Below the pieces are notes generated by a model that worked only from the letters and a program-made list of their open reading frames with translations, did no database searches and was not told where the DNA came from. This document shows, one piece after another, positions 1 to 6,505 of a stretch of DNA of 26,946 nt. Source of the DNA: Thermoleophilia bacterium (lineage in GTDB: Bacteria; Actinomycetota; Thermoleophilia; Gaiellales; Gaiellaceae); NCBI GenBank assembly GCA_025927435.1, contig JAICLM010000005.1, forward strand, positions 1 to 26,946, in the 5' to 3' direction. How positions within the stretch are numbered: the stretch's first letter is position 1; each line of letters opens with the position of its first letter. The translations under genes and the position numbers were made by a program.

Positions 1-348
1 ACGACCCTGATCGCGCTCCTGCGCGCCGTCGCGTACGGCTGGCGCCAGGAGACGATCGCCGAGTCGGCGAAGGCGATCAGCGACCTGGGACGGGAGCTCT
101 ACAGCCGGCTGGCCACGCTCACCGAGCACTTCGCCAAGGTCGGCCGCGGCCTCGACACGGCAGTCCGGTCGTACAACGAAGCCGTCGGCTCGCTCGAGAC
201 TCGGGTGCTGCCGAGCGCCCGGAAGTTCCGCGATCACGGGGTCTCCCCCGCGGCGGAGCTCGCGGAGCTCGGAGGCGTGGAGCGGACGACACGGCCCGTG
301 AGCGCGCCGGAGCTCGGCGCCGGCGACACGACGGCAGACGCCGCCTAG
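1..348 (+). CDS. rmuC: DNA recombination protein RmuC, C-terminal part (5' end outside window)
   Basis: Frame 1 is open from the first base to the TAG at 346-348, giving the last 115 residues of a protein that begins upstream of the window. The segment LRAVAYGWRQETIAESAKAI followed by ELYSRLATLTEHFAKVGRGL and LETRVLPSARKF is the conserved end of the RmuC family. RmuC proteins have an N-terminal coiled coil and a PD-(D/E)XK-like nuclease fold, and are linked to suppression of inversions and recombination at short repeats; only the helical region after the nuclease fold is visible here. The tail after about residue 80 (GVSPAAELAEL...) is low-complexity and not conserved. The stop codon overlaps that of the convergent downstream gene in the tetranucleotide CTAG. 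Identification is firm; nothing can be said about the catalytic part. Confidence 0.93.
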   Translation, partial: TTLIALLRAVAYGWRQETIAESAKAISDLGRELYSRLATLTEHFAKVGRGLDTAVRSYNEAVGSLETRVLPSARKFRDHGVSPAAELAELGGVERTTRPVSAPELGAGDTTADAA

Positions 349-1490
349 AAGCGCAACAACGCGGCGAGGCCGCCGACGGGCTCGAGGTCGCGATGCTCCT
401 CGCCGATCACCTCGACCGTACCGCCGTGGGTCAGCGTCTGGTGAACGGCGAGGTCGAGTCCGGTGTCGGCCTCCTGGAGCGTCGTCCCGTCCAGGGGGCA
501 GCTCCCGTCGACCGCCTGCGCGCGGCCGCAGGCGGGACAGACATAGGCGGGCCGATCGGCCCCGTCCTGCACGAGCAAGAGCTCGACTCGCCCGTCGGAC
601 GCGGCCTGCAGGGTCTCCTCCCAGCCGGCCGCTGCGCGCCCGTTTCGCGCTGCCTCCTCGCGCCAGCGCGCCAAGAGCTCCTCCTCCCTCCCGGCACGCC
701 ACCCGTCGAGGAGCGGCCGCGCCGCCTCGAGCAGCCGCGGCGCGTCGACGTGCGCCTCCGCCGCGACCCAACCGACGAGTGCAGCGCGGGTCTCGGCCGA
801 GAGCAAGCTCTCGAAGCCGGATCGCGTCTCCTCCGGGCCGGCGAGCACGACACGAACGTCCCGAAGCCGGCGGACGCAGCGGTCGAGCGCGTCGGCCACG
901 TCCCGCAGATGCCGGTCGACGATGGTCTCGATGTGGCGCTCGTAGCGGCCTTGCGACCAGCCGCCCTGATCGTGGCGCCCGGGCACGTCCGCCGACTCGT
1001 CCGCCAGCGGCAGCAGCTGGCCCGCGCGCAACCGATAGACGTCGCCGCGCTCGCGCCCGACGTAAGCGACGAGCGCTCCGTCGTCCCGTCCGACGAGGCG
1101 AACGAGCGGCGCCAGATAGAGCTGCCTGGCGATGCGGGCCTCGTCCTCCACCGGCCACGGCAATGGGAGCTGCAGGAAGAGGTCGTCGCGCTCCGCCGAG
1201 AACACGGCAAGACCGCGCACACCCTCACGGCTGAATTCGCTGCGGAACCACACGTCGATCCGCTCGATGTCGCGCGCGAGGGCCTTCCGCTCCTCGGGCG
1301 ACAGCGACGGGCTTTGCTCGCCCAGCTGCCGCTCGGCGCGCGCGATAAGCGACCGCGTGTGCGAGGCGAGATCCCCCGCGGTCGGCACGATGCTCGGGTC
1401 GAGCCCTACGTAGAGGCTCACTGCGCAGCCATGCTTCGCACGGAAGGCAGCGAGCTCGCGCAGCTGCTCCCAGGTGATCGTTCCGGCCAC
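345..1490 (-). CDS. Bacterial eRF1-like (baeRF / Vms1-Ankzf1-type) protein, possible peptidyl-tRNA hydrolase
   Basis: This 381-residue soluble protein matches actinobacterial members of the eRF1/Vms1/Ankzf1-like superfamily. The N-terminus (TITWEQLRELAAFRAKHGC, then VSLYVGLDPS) is the family's usual opening. A central GGWSQGRYERH motif (residues 176-186) sits in the middle domain, followed by a long helix. The C-terminal domain carries a zinc-ribbon-like CPAC...CPLDG element (Cys318, Cys321, Cys331). In eukaryotic relatives the middle domain releases peptide from tRNA on stalled ribosomes; the same role in bacteria is inference. I chose the GTG at 1490 because it gives the usual N-terminus and has GGGGA about 10 nt upstream; an in-frame TTG at 1541 would add 17 unconserved residues. 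The gene is divergent from trxB and convergent with rmuC. Only three Cys are visible in the ribbon, with Asp where a fourth ligand might be. Confidence 0.8.
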   Translation of the reverse strand: MAGTITWEQLRELAAFRAKHGCAVSLYVGLDPSIVPTAGDLASHTRSLIARAERQLGEQSPSLSPEERKALARDIERIDVWFRSEFSREGVRGLAVFSAERDDLFLQLPLPWPVEDEARIARQLYLAPLVRLVGRDDGALVAYVGRERGDVYRLRAGQLLPLADESADVPGRHDQGGWSQGRYERHIETIVDRHLRDVADALDRCVRRLRDVRVVLAGPEETRSGFESLLSAETRAALVGWVAAEAHVDAPRLLEAARPLLDGWRAGREEELLARWREEAARNGRAAAGWEETLQAASDGRVELLLVQDGADRPAYVCPACGRAQAVDGSCPLDGTTLQEADTGLDLAVHQTLTHGGTVEVIGEEHRDLEPVGGLAALLRF

Positions 1491-1541
1491 GCCGCCGGTG
1501 TCCCCTGCACCGCGGATTTCATGCCTCGCCGGGAACGTCAA

Positions 1542-1593
1542 TCCGGCCCAGATCGTTTAATACACCAGACAAGTTTTTGCGAGAGAGGAAACG
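1542..1593. promoter_or_regulatory. AT-rich divergent promoter region between the eRF1-like gene and trxB
   Basis: This short spacer is clearly AT-richer than its surroundings: TTTAATACACC around 1557-1567 and AAGTTTTTG around 1571-1579. It is the only non-coding DNA between two divergent genes, so it should hold promoters for both. TTTAAT (1556-1561) on the plus strand and TATTAA on the minus strand are possible -10 elements, but I cannot identify matching -35 hexamers. A GAGAGGAAACG ribosome site lies just before the trxB ATG. Confidence 0.4.
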
Positions 1594-2577
1594 ATGAGCG
1601 ACGCACGTGACGTGATCGTGATCGGCGGAGGGCCCGCGGGATACACCGCGGCCCTTTACGCTGCGCGCGCGAACCTGAATCCACTCGTGATCGAGGGCTT
1701 CAGCTGGGGTGGCCAGCTGATGGTCACGAGCGACGTGGAGAACTATCCCGGGTATCCGGACGGGATCATGGGGCCCGAGATGATGGCGGAGTTCCGGCGC
1801 CAGGCTGAGCGCTTCGGCACCGAATTCGTGACCGATGACGTGACCCGCGTCGACTTCTCGGAGCGGCCGTTCCGCATCTGGGTCGAGGACGAGGAGTACC
1901 GCGCCCGTTCCGTCATCGTCGCGACGGGCGCGAGCGCTCGCTGGCTCGGGCTCGAGTCGGAGGAGCGGCTCAAGGGACGCGGCGTGTCGGCGTGCGCGAC
2001 GTGCGACGGCGCGTTCTTCCGGGACAAGCACATCTTCGTGGTCGGCGGCGGCGACTCGGCGTTCGAGGAGGGGCTGTTCCTCACCCGCTTCGGCTACAAG
2101 GTCACCCTCGTCCATCGCCGGCACGAGTTCCGTGCCTCGCAGATCATGATCGACCGGGCGCGCGACAACGAGAAAATCGAGCTCAAGACGCCGTATGTCG
2201 TCGAGGAGGTGCTCGGCGAGGACTCGATCAGCGGGCTCCGGCTGCGCAACACGGAGACGGACCAGACCGAGGAGGTCGAAGCCGGCGCGCTCTTCGTCGC
2301 GATCGGCCACGATCCCAACACGAAGCTCTTCCTCGACCAGCTCGACCACGACGCGAACGGGTACCTCGTCGCGCAGCCCGGGACGACTTTGACGAACGTC
2401 GCCGGCGTCTTCGCCGCCGGCGACGTGCAGGATCACATCTACCGGCAGGCCGTGACCGCGGCAGGCAGCGGCTGTATGGCCGCCCTCGACGCCGAGCGCT
2501 TCCTCGCGACCGAAGAGGGACACACCGGCACCGCGCTCACAGCCCCCAGGCCGGAGGCGGAGCCGACTCGGGTTTAG
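1594..2577 (+). CDS. trxB: Thioredoxin reductase (NADPH)
   Basis: This 327-residue cytoplasmic flavoprotein transfers electrons from NADPH through FAD and a redox-active disulfide to thioredoxin. All family landmarks are present: the FAD-binding GGGPAGYTAA (11-20), WGGQLMVTSDVENYPG (39-53), the active-site CATC (134-137), the NADPH-binding GGGDSA (151-156), HRRHEFR (174-180), whose arginines favour NADPH over NADH, and the C-terminal FAD site FAAGDVQD with YRQAVTAAGSG. The length is normal apart from a short variable tail. ATG is preceded by GAGAGGAAA at good spacing. No thioredoxin gene lies beside it, although trxB-trxA pairs are common in actinobacteria. A zinc-ribbon/PAS gene follows after 9 bp and is probably cotranscribed. 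Confidence 0.97.
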   Translation: MSDARDVIVIGGGPAGYTAALYAARANLNPLVIEGFSWGGQLMVTSDVENYPGYPDGIMGPEMMAEFRRQAERFGTEFVTDDVTRVDFSERPFRIWVEDEEYRARSVIVATGASARWLGLESEERLKGRGVSACATCDGAFFRDKHIFVVGGGDSAFEEGLFLTRFGYKVTLVHRRHEFRASQIMIDRARDNEKIELKTPYVVEEVLGEDSISGLRLRNTETDQTEEVEAGALFVAIGHDPNTKLFLDQLDHDANGYLVAQPGTTLTNVAGVFAAGDVQDHIYRQAVTAAGSGCMAALDAERFLATEEGHTGTALTAPRPEAEPTRV

Positions 2578-2586
2578 CTGCCGCAC

Positions 2587-3039
2587 GTGCCGAACTTCAT
2601 CTGCCCGAACTGCAAGGAGCGGTCGATCGACATCGACCGCAAGGAGGGGATGTTCGACCAGGCCGTCGCCTGCCGTCACTGCGGCTTCGGCTTCCTCTTC
2701 GAGCTGATGGACGACTACTACCCGGCGCCGACGACCGGCCTCGTCACCTGCGACCAGGAAGGCCGCATTCTCGCCGTCGGCCGCGGCGTCTTCGAGCTGA
2801 GCGGCTGGAGCGAGCAAGACGTGCTCGGGACGGACGTGGTCACTGCCTTCGGGCTCGCAGGCTTCGAGGAGGAGAAGAATCCGGTCGAGCTCTCTCTCGA
2901 GTGGGGCGTCCGCCGTCTGAACGAGCAGCTGCAGCTGCGGACGCGCAGCGGCCAGGTCAAGCCGGTGGTCGGGGATTTCTTCCCGGCGCTGGACGACGAC
3001 GGCGGCCTGCTCGTCGCGCTGACCCCGGCCCACGGGTAG
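2587..3039 (+). CDS. Zinc-ribbon plus PAS-like domain protein
   Basis: This small cytoplasmic protein (150 residues, GTG start 9 bp after trxB) has two parts. Residues 1-40 form a zinc ribbon with Cys6, Cys9, Cys29 and Cys32 (CPNC and CRHC). Residues about 48-148 look like a PAS sensory domain: GLVTCDQEGRILAVGRGVFE, then LSGWSEQDVLGTDVV, and a terminal strand reading GGLLVALTPAHG. No output domain (kinase, GGDEF, helix-turn-helix) is attached, so it would have to act through partners. The link to trxB suggests a redox- or metal-responsive role, but that is inference from position only. The PAS call rests on the typical W-x-x-x-D-V-x-G and Asp/Gly-rich pattern rather than on a strong signature. 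I do not recognise a named gene. Confidence 0.75.
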   Translation: MPNFICPNCKERSIDIDRKEGMFDQAVACRHCGFGFLFELMDDYYPAPTTGLVTCDQEGRILAVGRGVFELSGWSEQDVLGTDVVTAFGLAGFEEEKNPVELSLEWGVRRLNEQLQLRTRSGQVKPVVGDFFPALDDDGGLLVALTPAHG

Positions 3040-3042
3040 ATT
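3037..3042 (+). promoter_or_regulatory. Possible -10 box for the crcB transcript
   Basis: TAGATT overlaps the stop codon of the PAS gene and fits the TANNNT -10 pattern common in actinobacteria. A start about 7 nt downstream (near 3049) would place the whole fluoride aptamer in the leader. No convincing -35 element is visible, and read-through from trxB is the alternative. Confidence 0.25.
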
Positions 3043-3047
3043 GTCCG

Positions 3048-3065
3048 CCGGCGCCGAGGCGCCGG
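3048..3065 (+). other. Perfect GC inverted repeat just before the fluoride aptamer
   Basis: CCGGCGCC-GA-GGCGCCGG is a perfect 8+8 bp inverted repeat around a 2-nt centre; as RNA it would close with a slightly larger loop. It lies between the PAS stop codon and the first base of the aptamer. It could be a U-less terminator for trxB-PAS or a clamp at the 5' end of the riboswitch. No run of T follows. Confidence 0.4.
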
Positions 3066-3126
3066 GGCGATGGAGCTCGCCACGAACCGCCGCACAGGCT
3101 GATGGCTCCTACGATCGAAGGGAGCC
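3066..3126 (+). promoter_or_regulatory. Fluoride riboswitch (crcB motif) with translational expression platform
   Basis: The sequence carries the conserved crcB-motif elements in order: GGCGATGG (3066-3073), CTCGCC, CGAACCGCC, GGCTGATGGCTCCTAC (3097-3112). Pairings can be drawn by eye: GGCG 3066-3069 with CGCC 3078-3081; P1 GGAGC 3072-3076 with GCTCC 3105-3109, forming the pseudoknot arrangement; GCC 3089-3091 with GGC 3097-3099. The next gene is crcB, the fluoride exporter this RNA class normally controls. The P1 3' strand GGCTCC (3104-3109) is also complementary over six bases to GGAGCC (3121-3126), which contains the crcB ribosome-binding site. Fluoride-stabilised P1 would therefore free the ribosome site, an ON switch at translation. 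The aptamer identity is strong; the switching mechanism is inferred from complementarity. Confidence 0.9.
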
Positions 3127-3128
3127 TC

Positions 3129-3503
3129 ATGCGGACGATCGTGGCCATCGGCATTGCGGGAGCGCTGGGGGCGCTCGCGCGTTACGGGCTCGACGGGACG
3201 GTGTCCCGACACTTCCCGTCGTCCTTTCCGTGGGGCACGTTCGTCGTCAACATCACCGGCGCGTTCGTGCTCGGCTTCCTGATGACACTGATGACGGAAC
3301 AGCTCACGACCGCACCGTGGCTGCGCTCGGCGCTCACGATCGGCCTGCTCGGCGCGTACACGACGTTCTCGACGCTCTCGTACGAGACGTATCGCCTGCT
3401 CGAGGATGGCGCCGTCGGGCTCGCGGCCGCGAACGTACTCGGGAGCGCGGCCGTCGGTCTCGTCGCCGTGTATCTCGGAGTAGTCGCAGCGAGGACCGTG
3501 TGA
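3129..3503 (+). CDS. crcB: Fluoride ion channel CrcB/Fluc
   Basis: This 124-residue integral membrane protein of four helices belongs to the Fluc family, which exports fluoride passively as a dual-topology dimer. Seen in the sequence: GALGALARY in helix 1, the pore asparagine region WGTFVVNITGAFVLGF (Asn41) in helix 2, and GLLGAYTTFSTLSYE (helix 3 break, about residues 73-86) with the Phe-box and the threonines near the central sodium site. A single gene is present rather than the crcB1-crcB2 pair of many Gram-positives, consistent with a homodimer. The start is ATG after GAAGGGAGC, which the upstream riboswitch can mask. The gene overlaps the following DUF190 gene by 4 bp (GTGA), so the two are probably translationally coupled. 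Confidence 0.95.
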   Translation: MRTIVAIGIAGALGALARYGLDGTVSRHFPSSFPWGTFVVNITGAFVLGFLMTLMTEQLTTAPWLRSALTIGLLGAYTTFSTLSYETYRLLEDGAVGLAAANVLGSAAVGLVAVYLGVVAARTV

Positions 3504-3838
3504 AACTGGAAGGCGAGGGCAAGCTGCTGCGGCTCTTCATCGGAGAGTCCGACACCTGGCACGGCAAGCCGCTCTACCAGGCGATCGTCGAGCGCGTGCG
3601 CCGGGAAGGCCTGGCCGGAGCGACCGTGCTACGGGGCATCGAGGGGTTCGGCGCCGACTCGCGGCTGCATACGTCCCGCATCCTGCGACTCTCGGAGGAC
3701 CTGCCAGTGGTGATCGAGATCGTCGACACGCCGGAACAGATCGACCGCGTCGTCCCGATCCTCGACGAGATGGTCGGCGAAGGGATGCTGACGCTCGAAC
3801 GCGTGCAGATCGTCACGTACCGATCCCGCGACGAGTAG
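3500..3838 (+). CDS. DUF190 family protein
   Basis: This is a 112-residue protein of the DUF190 family, small alpha/beta proteins resembling PII signalling proteins in fold and often encoded next to crcB. Family features are KLLRLFIGESDTWHGKPLY (residues about 8-26), GLAGATVLRGIEGFG (37-51), the charged LHTSRILRLSEDLPVVIEI stretch and the closing strand with EGMLTLERVQI. The GTG start overlaps the crcB stop codon (GTGA at 3500-3503), so expression should follow the fluoride riboswitch. The family's biochemical role is not established; a regulatory or ligand-sensing role alongside the fluoride channel is inferred from gene order and fold resemblance. The length is normal for the family. Confidence 0.88.
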   Translation: MKLEGEGKLLRLFIGESDTWHGKPLYQAIVERVRREGLAGATVLRGIEGFGADSRLHTSRILRLSEDLPVVIEIVDTPEQIDRVVPILDEMVGEGMLTLERVQIVTYRSRDE

Positions 3839-3861
3839 TCGCCGAGCGCCACAATGGAGCC

Positions 3862-4404
3862 GTGGACTCGCTCCGCGGACACCTCCTTGTCGCGTCGCCC
3901 TCGTTGCTCGACCCGAACTTCCGCCGCACCGTCGTCCTCGTGACGGAGCACACGGAGGACGGCGCCGCGGGGCTCGTCCTCAATCGGCCCTCGCCGGTCG
4001 AGGTGGCCGGTGCGGTGCCACAGCTCGAGCCGGTGGTCGACGACGGCGAGCAGGTCTGGGTCGGCGGACCCGTGCAGCCGGAGGCGGTGCTCGTGCTGGG
4101 CGAGTTCCTCGATCCGGACGATGCCGCCGTGCCGTTGTTCGGCGCGCTCGGCTTCCCCTCGCTGGCGGATCCGGAAGAGATCCTCCCGGCGACGACGCGC
4201 CGGCGGGTGTTCGCCGGCTATGCGGGCTGGGGTGTCGGCCAGCTCGAGGCCGAGGTCGCGGAGGAGGACTGGATCCTCGAGCCCGCGCTCCCGGACGACG
4301 CATTCACGGACGATCCCGAAGAGCTGTGGCGCGACGTCCTCCGCCGCAAGGGCGGGATCTACGAGCTCGTCTCCCGGATGCCCGAGGACCCGCGCGTCAA
4401 CTGA
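3862..4404 (+). CDS. YqgE/AlgH family protein
   Basis: This 180-residue cytoplasmic protein belongs to the YqgE/AlgH (DUF179) family. The N-terminal signature is clear: LRGHLLVASPSLLDPNFRRT, then VVLVTEHTEDGAAGLVLNRP. The middle motif VWVGGPVQPEAVLVLG and the later AGYAGWGVGQLEAEVAEEDW with the terminal ELWRDVLRRKG complete the family pattern. Length is typical. AlgH was named from alginate regulation in Pseudomonas, but a molecular function is not known and that role should not be assumed here. It starts with GTG 23 bp after the DUF190 gene on the same strand and could belong to the same transcript. It ends facing the convergent membrane-protein gene at 4424. Confidence 0.93.
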   Translation: MDSLRGHLLVASPSLLDPNFRRTVVLVTEHTEDGAAGLVLNRPSPVEVAGAVPQLEPVVDDGEQVWVGGPVQPEAVLVLGEFLDPDDAAVPLFGALGFPSLADPEEILPATTRRRVFAGYAGWGVGQLEAEVAEEDWILEPALPDDAFTDDPEELWRDVLRRKGGIYELVSRMPEDPRVN

Positions 4405-4407
4405 CGC
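4394..4407. terminator. Inverted repeat at the convergent ends of algH and the membrane-protein gene
   Basis: GCGTCA-AC-TGACGC spans the algH stop codon and could form a short GACGC/GCGTC hairpin with a 4-nt loop on either strand. It sits between two converging transcripts, where a bidirectional terminator would be expected. There is no T-tract and the stem is short, so the call is weak. Confidence 0.25.
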
Positions 4408-4423
4408 CACGGGGCTCTTCAGC

Positions 4424-5098
4424 TCAGAGCACGGTTCGTAGGTCGCGTTCGAGCTCGTCCTCGAGTTCATGGAGCCGGCGGCGGAGCGGCATCTTCGAGG
4501 CCTCGTCGGTGTGCAGCGTGTCGAGCGCGCAGGCCAGGAAGCAGGCCGCGCCCAGCGCGGTGTTCCAGTTCGCGGCGGCCTGGTCGAGCATGGATCCGGT
4601 TGCGGGTACCACGTAGCCGGCCACGGCCGAGATGCCGAAGAAGATGCAGCCGAGCAGGTTGGCCGCCGCCTGCCACCAGCCGTTGCCTCCGCGTACGGGC
4701 AGCCAGCCGCGACGCGGCGACGCGCGGTAGGCGATTGCGCCCGAGACGAGGAAGCAGATCGAGCCGCGCCAGTCGGGCCGCCAGACGAGCCTGTCGTACT
4801 CGTGGCTCGTCAGGGCGGTGTGCATCGCGTGGTAGGTGCTGATGTTGAAGAACAGCGTGCCGGCCGACTGGACGATTGCCGCCCACCATCCTGCGCGGCC
4901 TTCGCCGGGAGAGCGGCGGTCGGGGAATGCCAGCCGGCTCTGCACCACTCCCCCCGCCGTGAACAGGATCGAGCCGACGAAGAACGTGATCCCGTCCGCC
5001 CGGGCACCGACCAGCTGCACATAGCCGGGGAACGGCCCGATGAGAAAGCACGTCGACCCGAGGGCGAAGAAGAGCGCCATCCAGCGGCGACGGGTCAT
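4424..5098 (-). CDS. Multi-pass membrane protein, YrhK-like domain
   Basis: This 224-residue protein has about six hydrophobic segments, including WMALFFALGSTCFLIGPFPG (N-terminus), ITFFVGSILFTAGGVVQ, WWAAIVQSAGTLFFNISTY, ICFLVSGAIAY and ANLLGCIFFGISAVAGYVV. Repeated FFVGSILFTAG / FLVSGAIAY patterns resemble the small YrhK-like membrane domain, so it may be built from such units; this assignment is tentative. The charged C-terminal helix (RRRLHELEDELERDL) is cytoplasmic-looking. It starts with ATG inside the stop of the upstream methyltransferase gene (ATGA, 5095-5098) and closes a five-gene overlapping block with addBA and nth. Nothing in the sequence shows a substrate or activity. Confidence 0.75.
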   Translation of the reverse strand: MTRRRWMALFFALGSTCFLIGPFPGYVQLVGARADGITFFVGSILFTAGGVVQSRLAFPDRRSPGEGRAGWWAAIVQSAGTLFFNISTYHAMHTALTSHEYDRLVWRPDWRGSICFLVSGAIAYRASPRRGWLPVRGGNGWWQAAANLLGCIFFGISAVAGYVVPATGSMLDQAAANWNTALGAACFLACALDTLHTDEASKMPLRRRLHELEDELERDLRTVL

Positions 5099-5844
5099 GT
5101 TCGCGTCGCGACCGGCAGGCGTGAGAAGGCGAAGACGTAGGTGAGCCGCGACAGCGTGAACCGCTCGCCGTAGCGCGAGGCAAGCTCGTGCACCGAGCGG
5201 AGCATCTCTCTCCGCTCCTCGGGCTCCGCCGTGAGGATGGCGCTCGCGGTCGAGAGATAGCCCACCAGTGCATCTGGGCTCGACTCCTGATCGGCCTCGA
5301 CGATCGTGCGGCCGACCTCGCGGAACCACGGCTCGCCCGGGAGATCCTCCTGCCGGTAGGGGTCGTGACCCGCGAAGCCGACCAGCTCGCCGAGCTCGCG
5401 CTGTAGCGCGTCGCGCTCGTTCCACCAGTTCCACAGCAGGACGAGCCCACCGCCCGGCCGGATGACGCGCTGCAGCTCCGGCAGGGCACGCTCGCGGTCG
5501 AACCAGTGGTAGGCCTGACCCGCGAAGGCCGCGTCGACGCTCTCGTCCGGCAGGGGAATCGCCTCGGCCGACGCCACGAGCGCCTCCGCCTCCGGCAGCG
5601 CAGTCCTGAGCTGGTCCAGCATCGGGACTCCCGGCTCGACGGCCACCGCCTCGAAGCCGACCCCGGCGAGGCCCCGGGTCAGCTTCCCGGTCCCGGCACC
5701 GACATCGAGGACTCGGGCGCCGCGCTCCAGCCCGAGCTGCCCGGCCGCCCAGCGCAGCGCCTCTTCCGGGTAGCCGGGCCGATGGCGCTCGTACTCGGCG
5801 GCGACGGACTCGAAACTGCGGGCGCGGGTCGCGCGGTCAGACAC
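5095..5844 (-). CDS. Class I SAM-dependent methyltransferase
   Basis: This 249-residue cytoplasmic protein is a type-11-like (UbiE/Tam-type) methyltransferase. Motif I is ARVLDVGAGTGKLTRGL (about 43-59); the acidic residue after strand 2 is AVAVEPG (67-73), expected to bind the ribose of SAM. Later motifs are VDAAFAGQAYHWFD and LQRVIRPGGGLVLLWN. The N-terminal FESVAAEYERHRPGYP is typical of a group of small-molecule methyltransferases of unknown substrate; the HWF motif resembles trans-aconitate-methyltransferase relatives, but the substrate cannot be read from sequence. The GTG start overlaps the end of nth by 8 bp, and its stop overlaps the next start by 4 bp, implying coupled translation with repair genes. 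Confidence 0.9.
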   Translation of the reverse strand: MSDRATRARSFESVAAEYERHRPGYPEEALRWAAGQLGLERGARVLDVGAGTGKLTRGLAGVGFEAVAVEPGVPMLDQLRTALPEAEALVASAEAIPLPDESVDAAFAGQAYHWFDRERALPELQRVIRPGGGLVLLWNWWNERDALQRELGELVGFAGHDPYRQEDLPGEPWFREVGRTIVEADQESSPDALVGYLSTASAILTAEPEERREMLRSVHELASRYGERFTLSRLTYVFAFSRLPVATRT

Positions 5845-6505
5845 GACTGGACGGGCAGAGGTCGTTCACGACGCAATCCTCGCAGCGCGGGCGCCGCGCG
5901 TCGCAGACCCTGCGGCCGTGCCAGATCAGGAGGTGCGGGAAGCGGCCCCAGTCGGCCCGCGGCACGAGGCGGACGAGGTCGCGCTCGATCTTGACCGGGT
6001 CTTCCTGGCGTGTCAGACGGAGCCGTTGCGAGAGACGGCGCACGTGGGTGTCGACGACGACGCCCTGCGGCTCGCCGAGCTCCGCGGCGACGACGTTGCC
6101 CGTCTTCCGCGCCACACCCGGCAGCCGGATCAGCTCTTCGAGTCGCCGCGGCACTTCGCCGTCGAACTCCTCGAGGAGCGTCCGCATCGTTCCGCGCAGC
6201 GCCTTTGCCTTCTGACGGTAGAAGCCGGTGGCGAAGATGTCGCGCTCGAGCTCCTCCGGCGGGACGGCCAGATAGTCCCCGGGCTTGCGGTACTTCGCGA
6301 AAAGCGTCTCGGTGACGCGGTTGACGTTCACGTCGGTCGTCTGCGCCGAGAGCATCACGGAGACGAGCAGCTCGAGCGGGCTACGGAAGCGGAGCGCGAT
6401 CGCCGCGTCGGCGTGCTCGGCCGCGAGCCGCTGGATGATCGGGCCGATGCGCTCCTTCTTCGGCCCGACGCGCTTCCGGGCCTCCTGCAGGTAGCTACGA
6501 GGCAA
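5837..6505 (-). CDS. nth: Endonuclease III (DNA glycosylase/AP lyase)
   Basis: This is a complete 222-residue base-excision-repair enzyme that removes oxidised pyrimidines and cleaves abasic sites. The helix-hairpin-helix LPGVARKTGNVV carries the catalytic Lys134, and VVVDTHVRRLS carries the catalytic Asp152. The C-terminal iron-sulphur loop is Cys201-x6-Cys208-x2-Cys211-x5-Cys217, intact. SAQTTDVNVN (about 53-62) is also typical. I place the start at TTG 6505 because no ATG or GTG occurs in frame before the conserved region; it has GAGG a few bases upstream and overlaps the end of addA by 11 bp. A much longer open frame continues upstream inside addA but is not conserved protein. Coupling to addBA puts single-base and double-strand repair on one transcript. 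Confidence 0.95.
   Translation of the reverse strand: MPRSYLQEARKRVGPKKERIGPIIQRLAAEHADAAIALRFRSPLELLVSVMLSAQTTDVNVNRVTETLFAKYRKPGDYLAVPPEELERDIFATGFYRQKAKALRGTMRTLLEEFDGEVPRRLEELIRLPGVARKTGNVVAAELGEPQGVVVDTHVRRLSQRLRLTRQEDPVKIERDLVRLVPRADWGRFPHLLIWHGRRVCDARRPRCEDCVVNDLCPSSRV

Noticed and set aside
1491..1541. N-terminal extension of the eRF1-like protein from a TTG at 1541
   Set aside because: The 17 extra residues are not family-like and there is no ribosome site; the GTG at 1490 gives the usual N-terminus.
393..1610. 405-codon plus-strand frame opposite the eRF1-like gene
   Set aside because: No motif, and it would run into trxB; the minus strand has the family signatures.
2587..3039. 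PAS gene as a thioredoxin for the adjacent trxB
   Set aside because: Its Cys pairs are CPNC and CRHC in a zinc-ribbon arrangement, not the WCGPC context of a thioredoxin fold.
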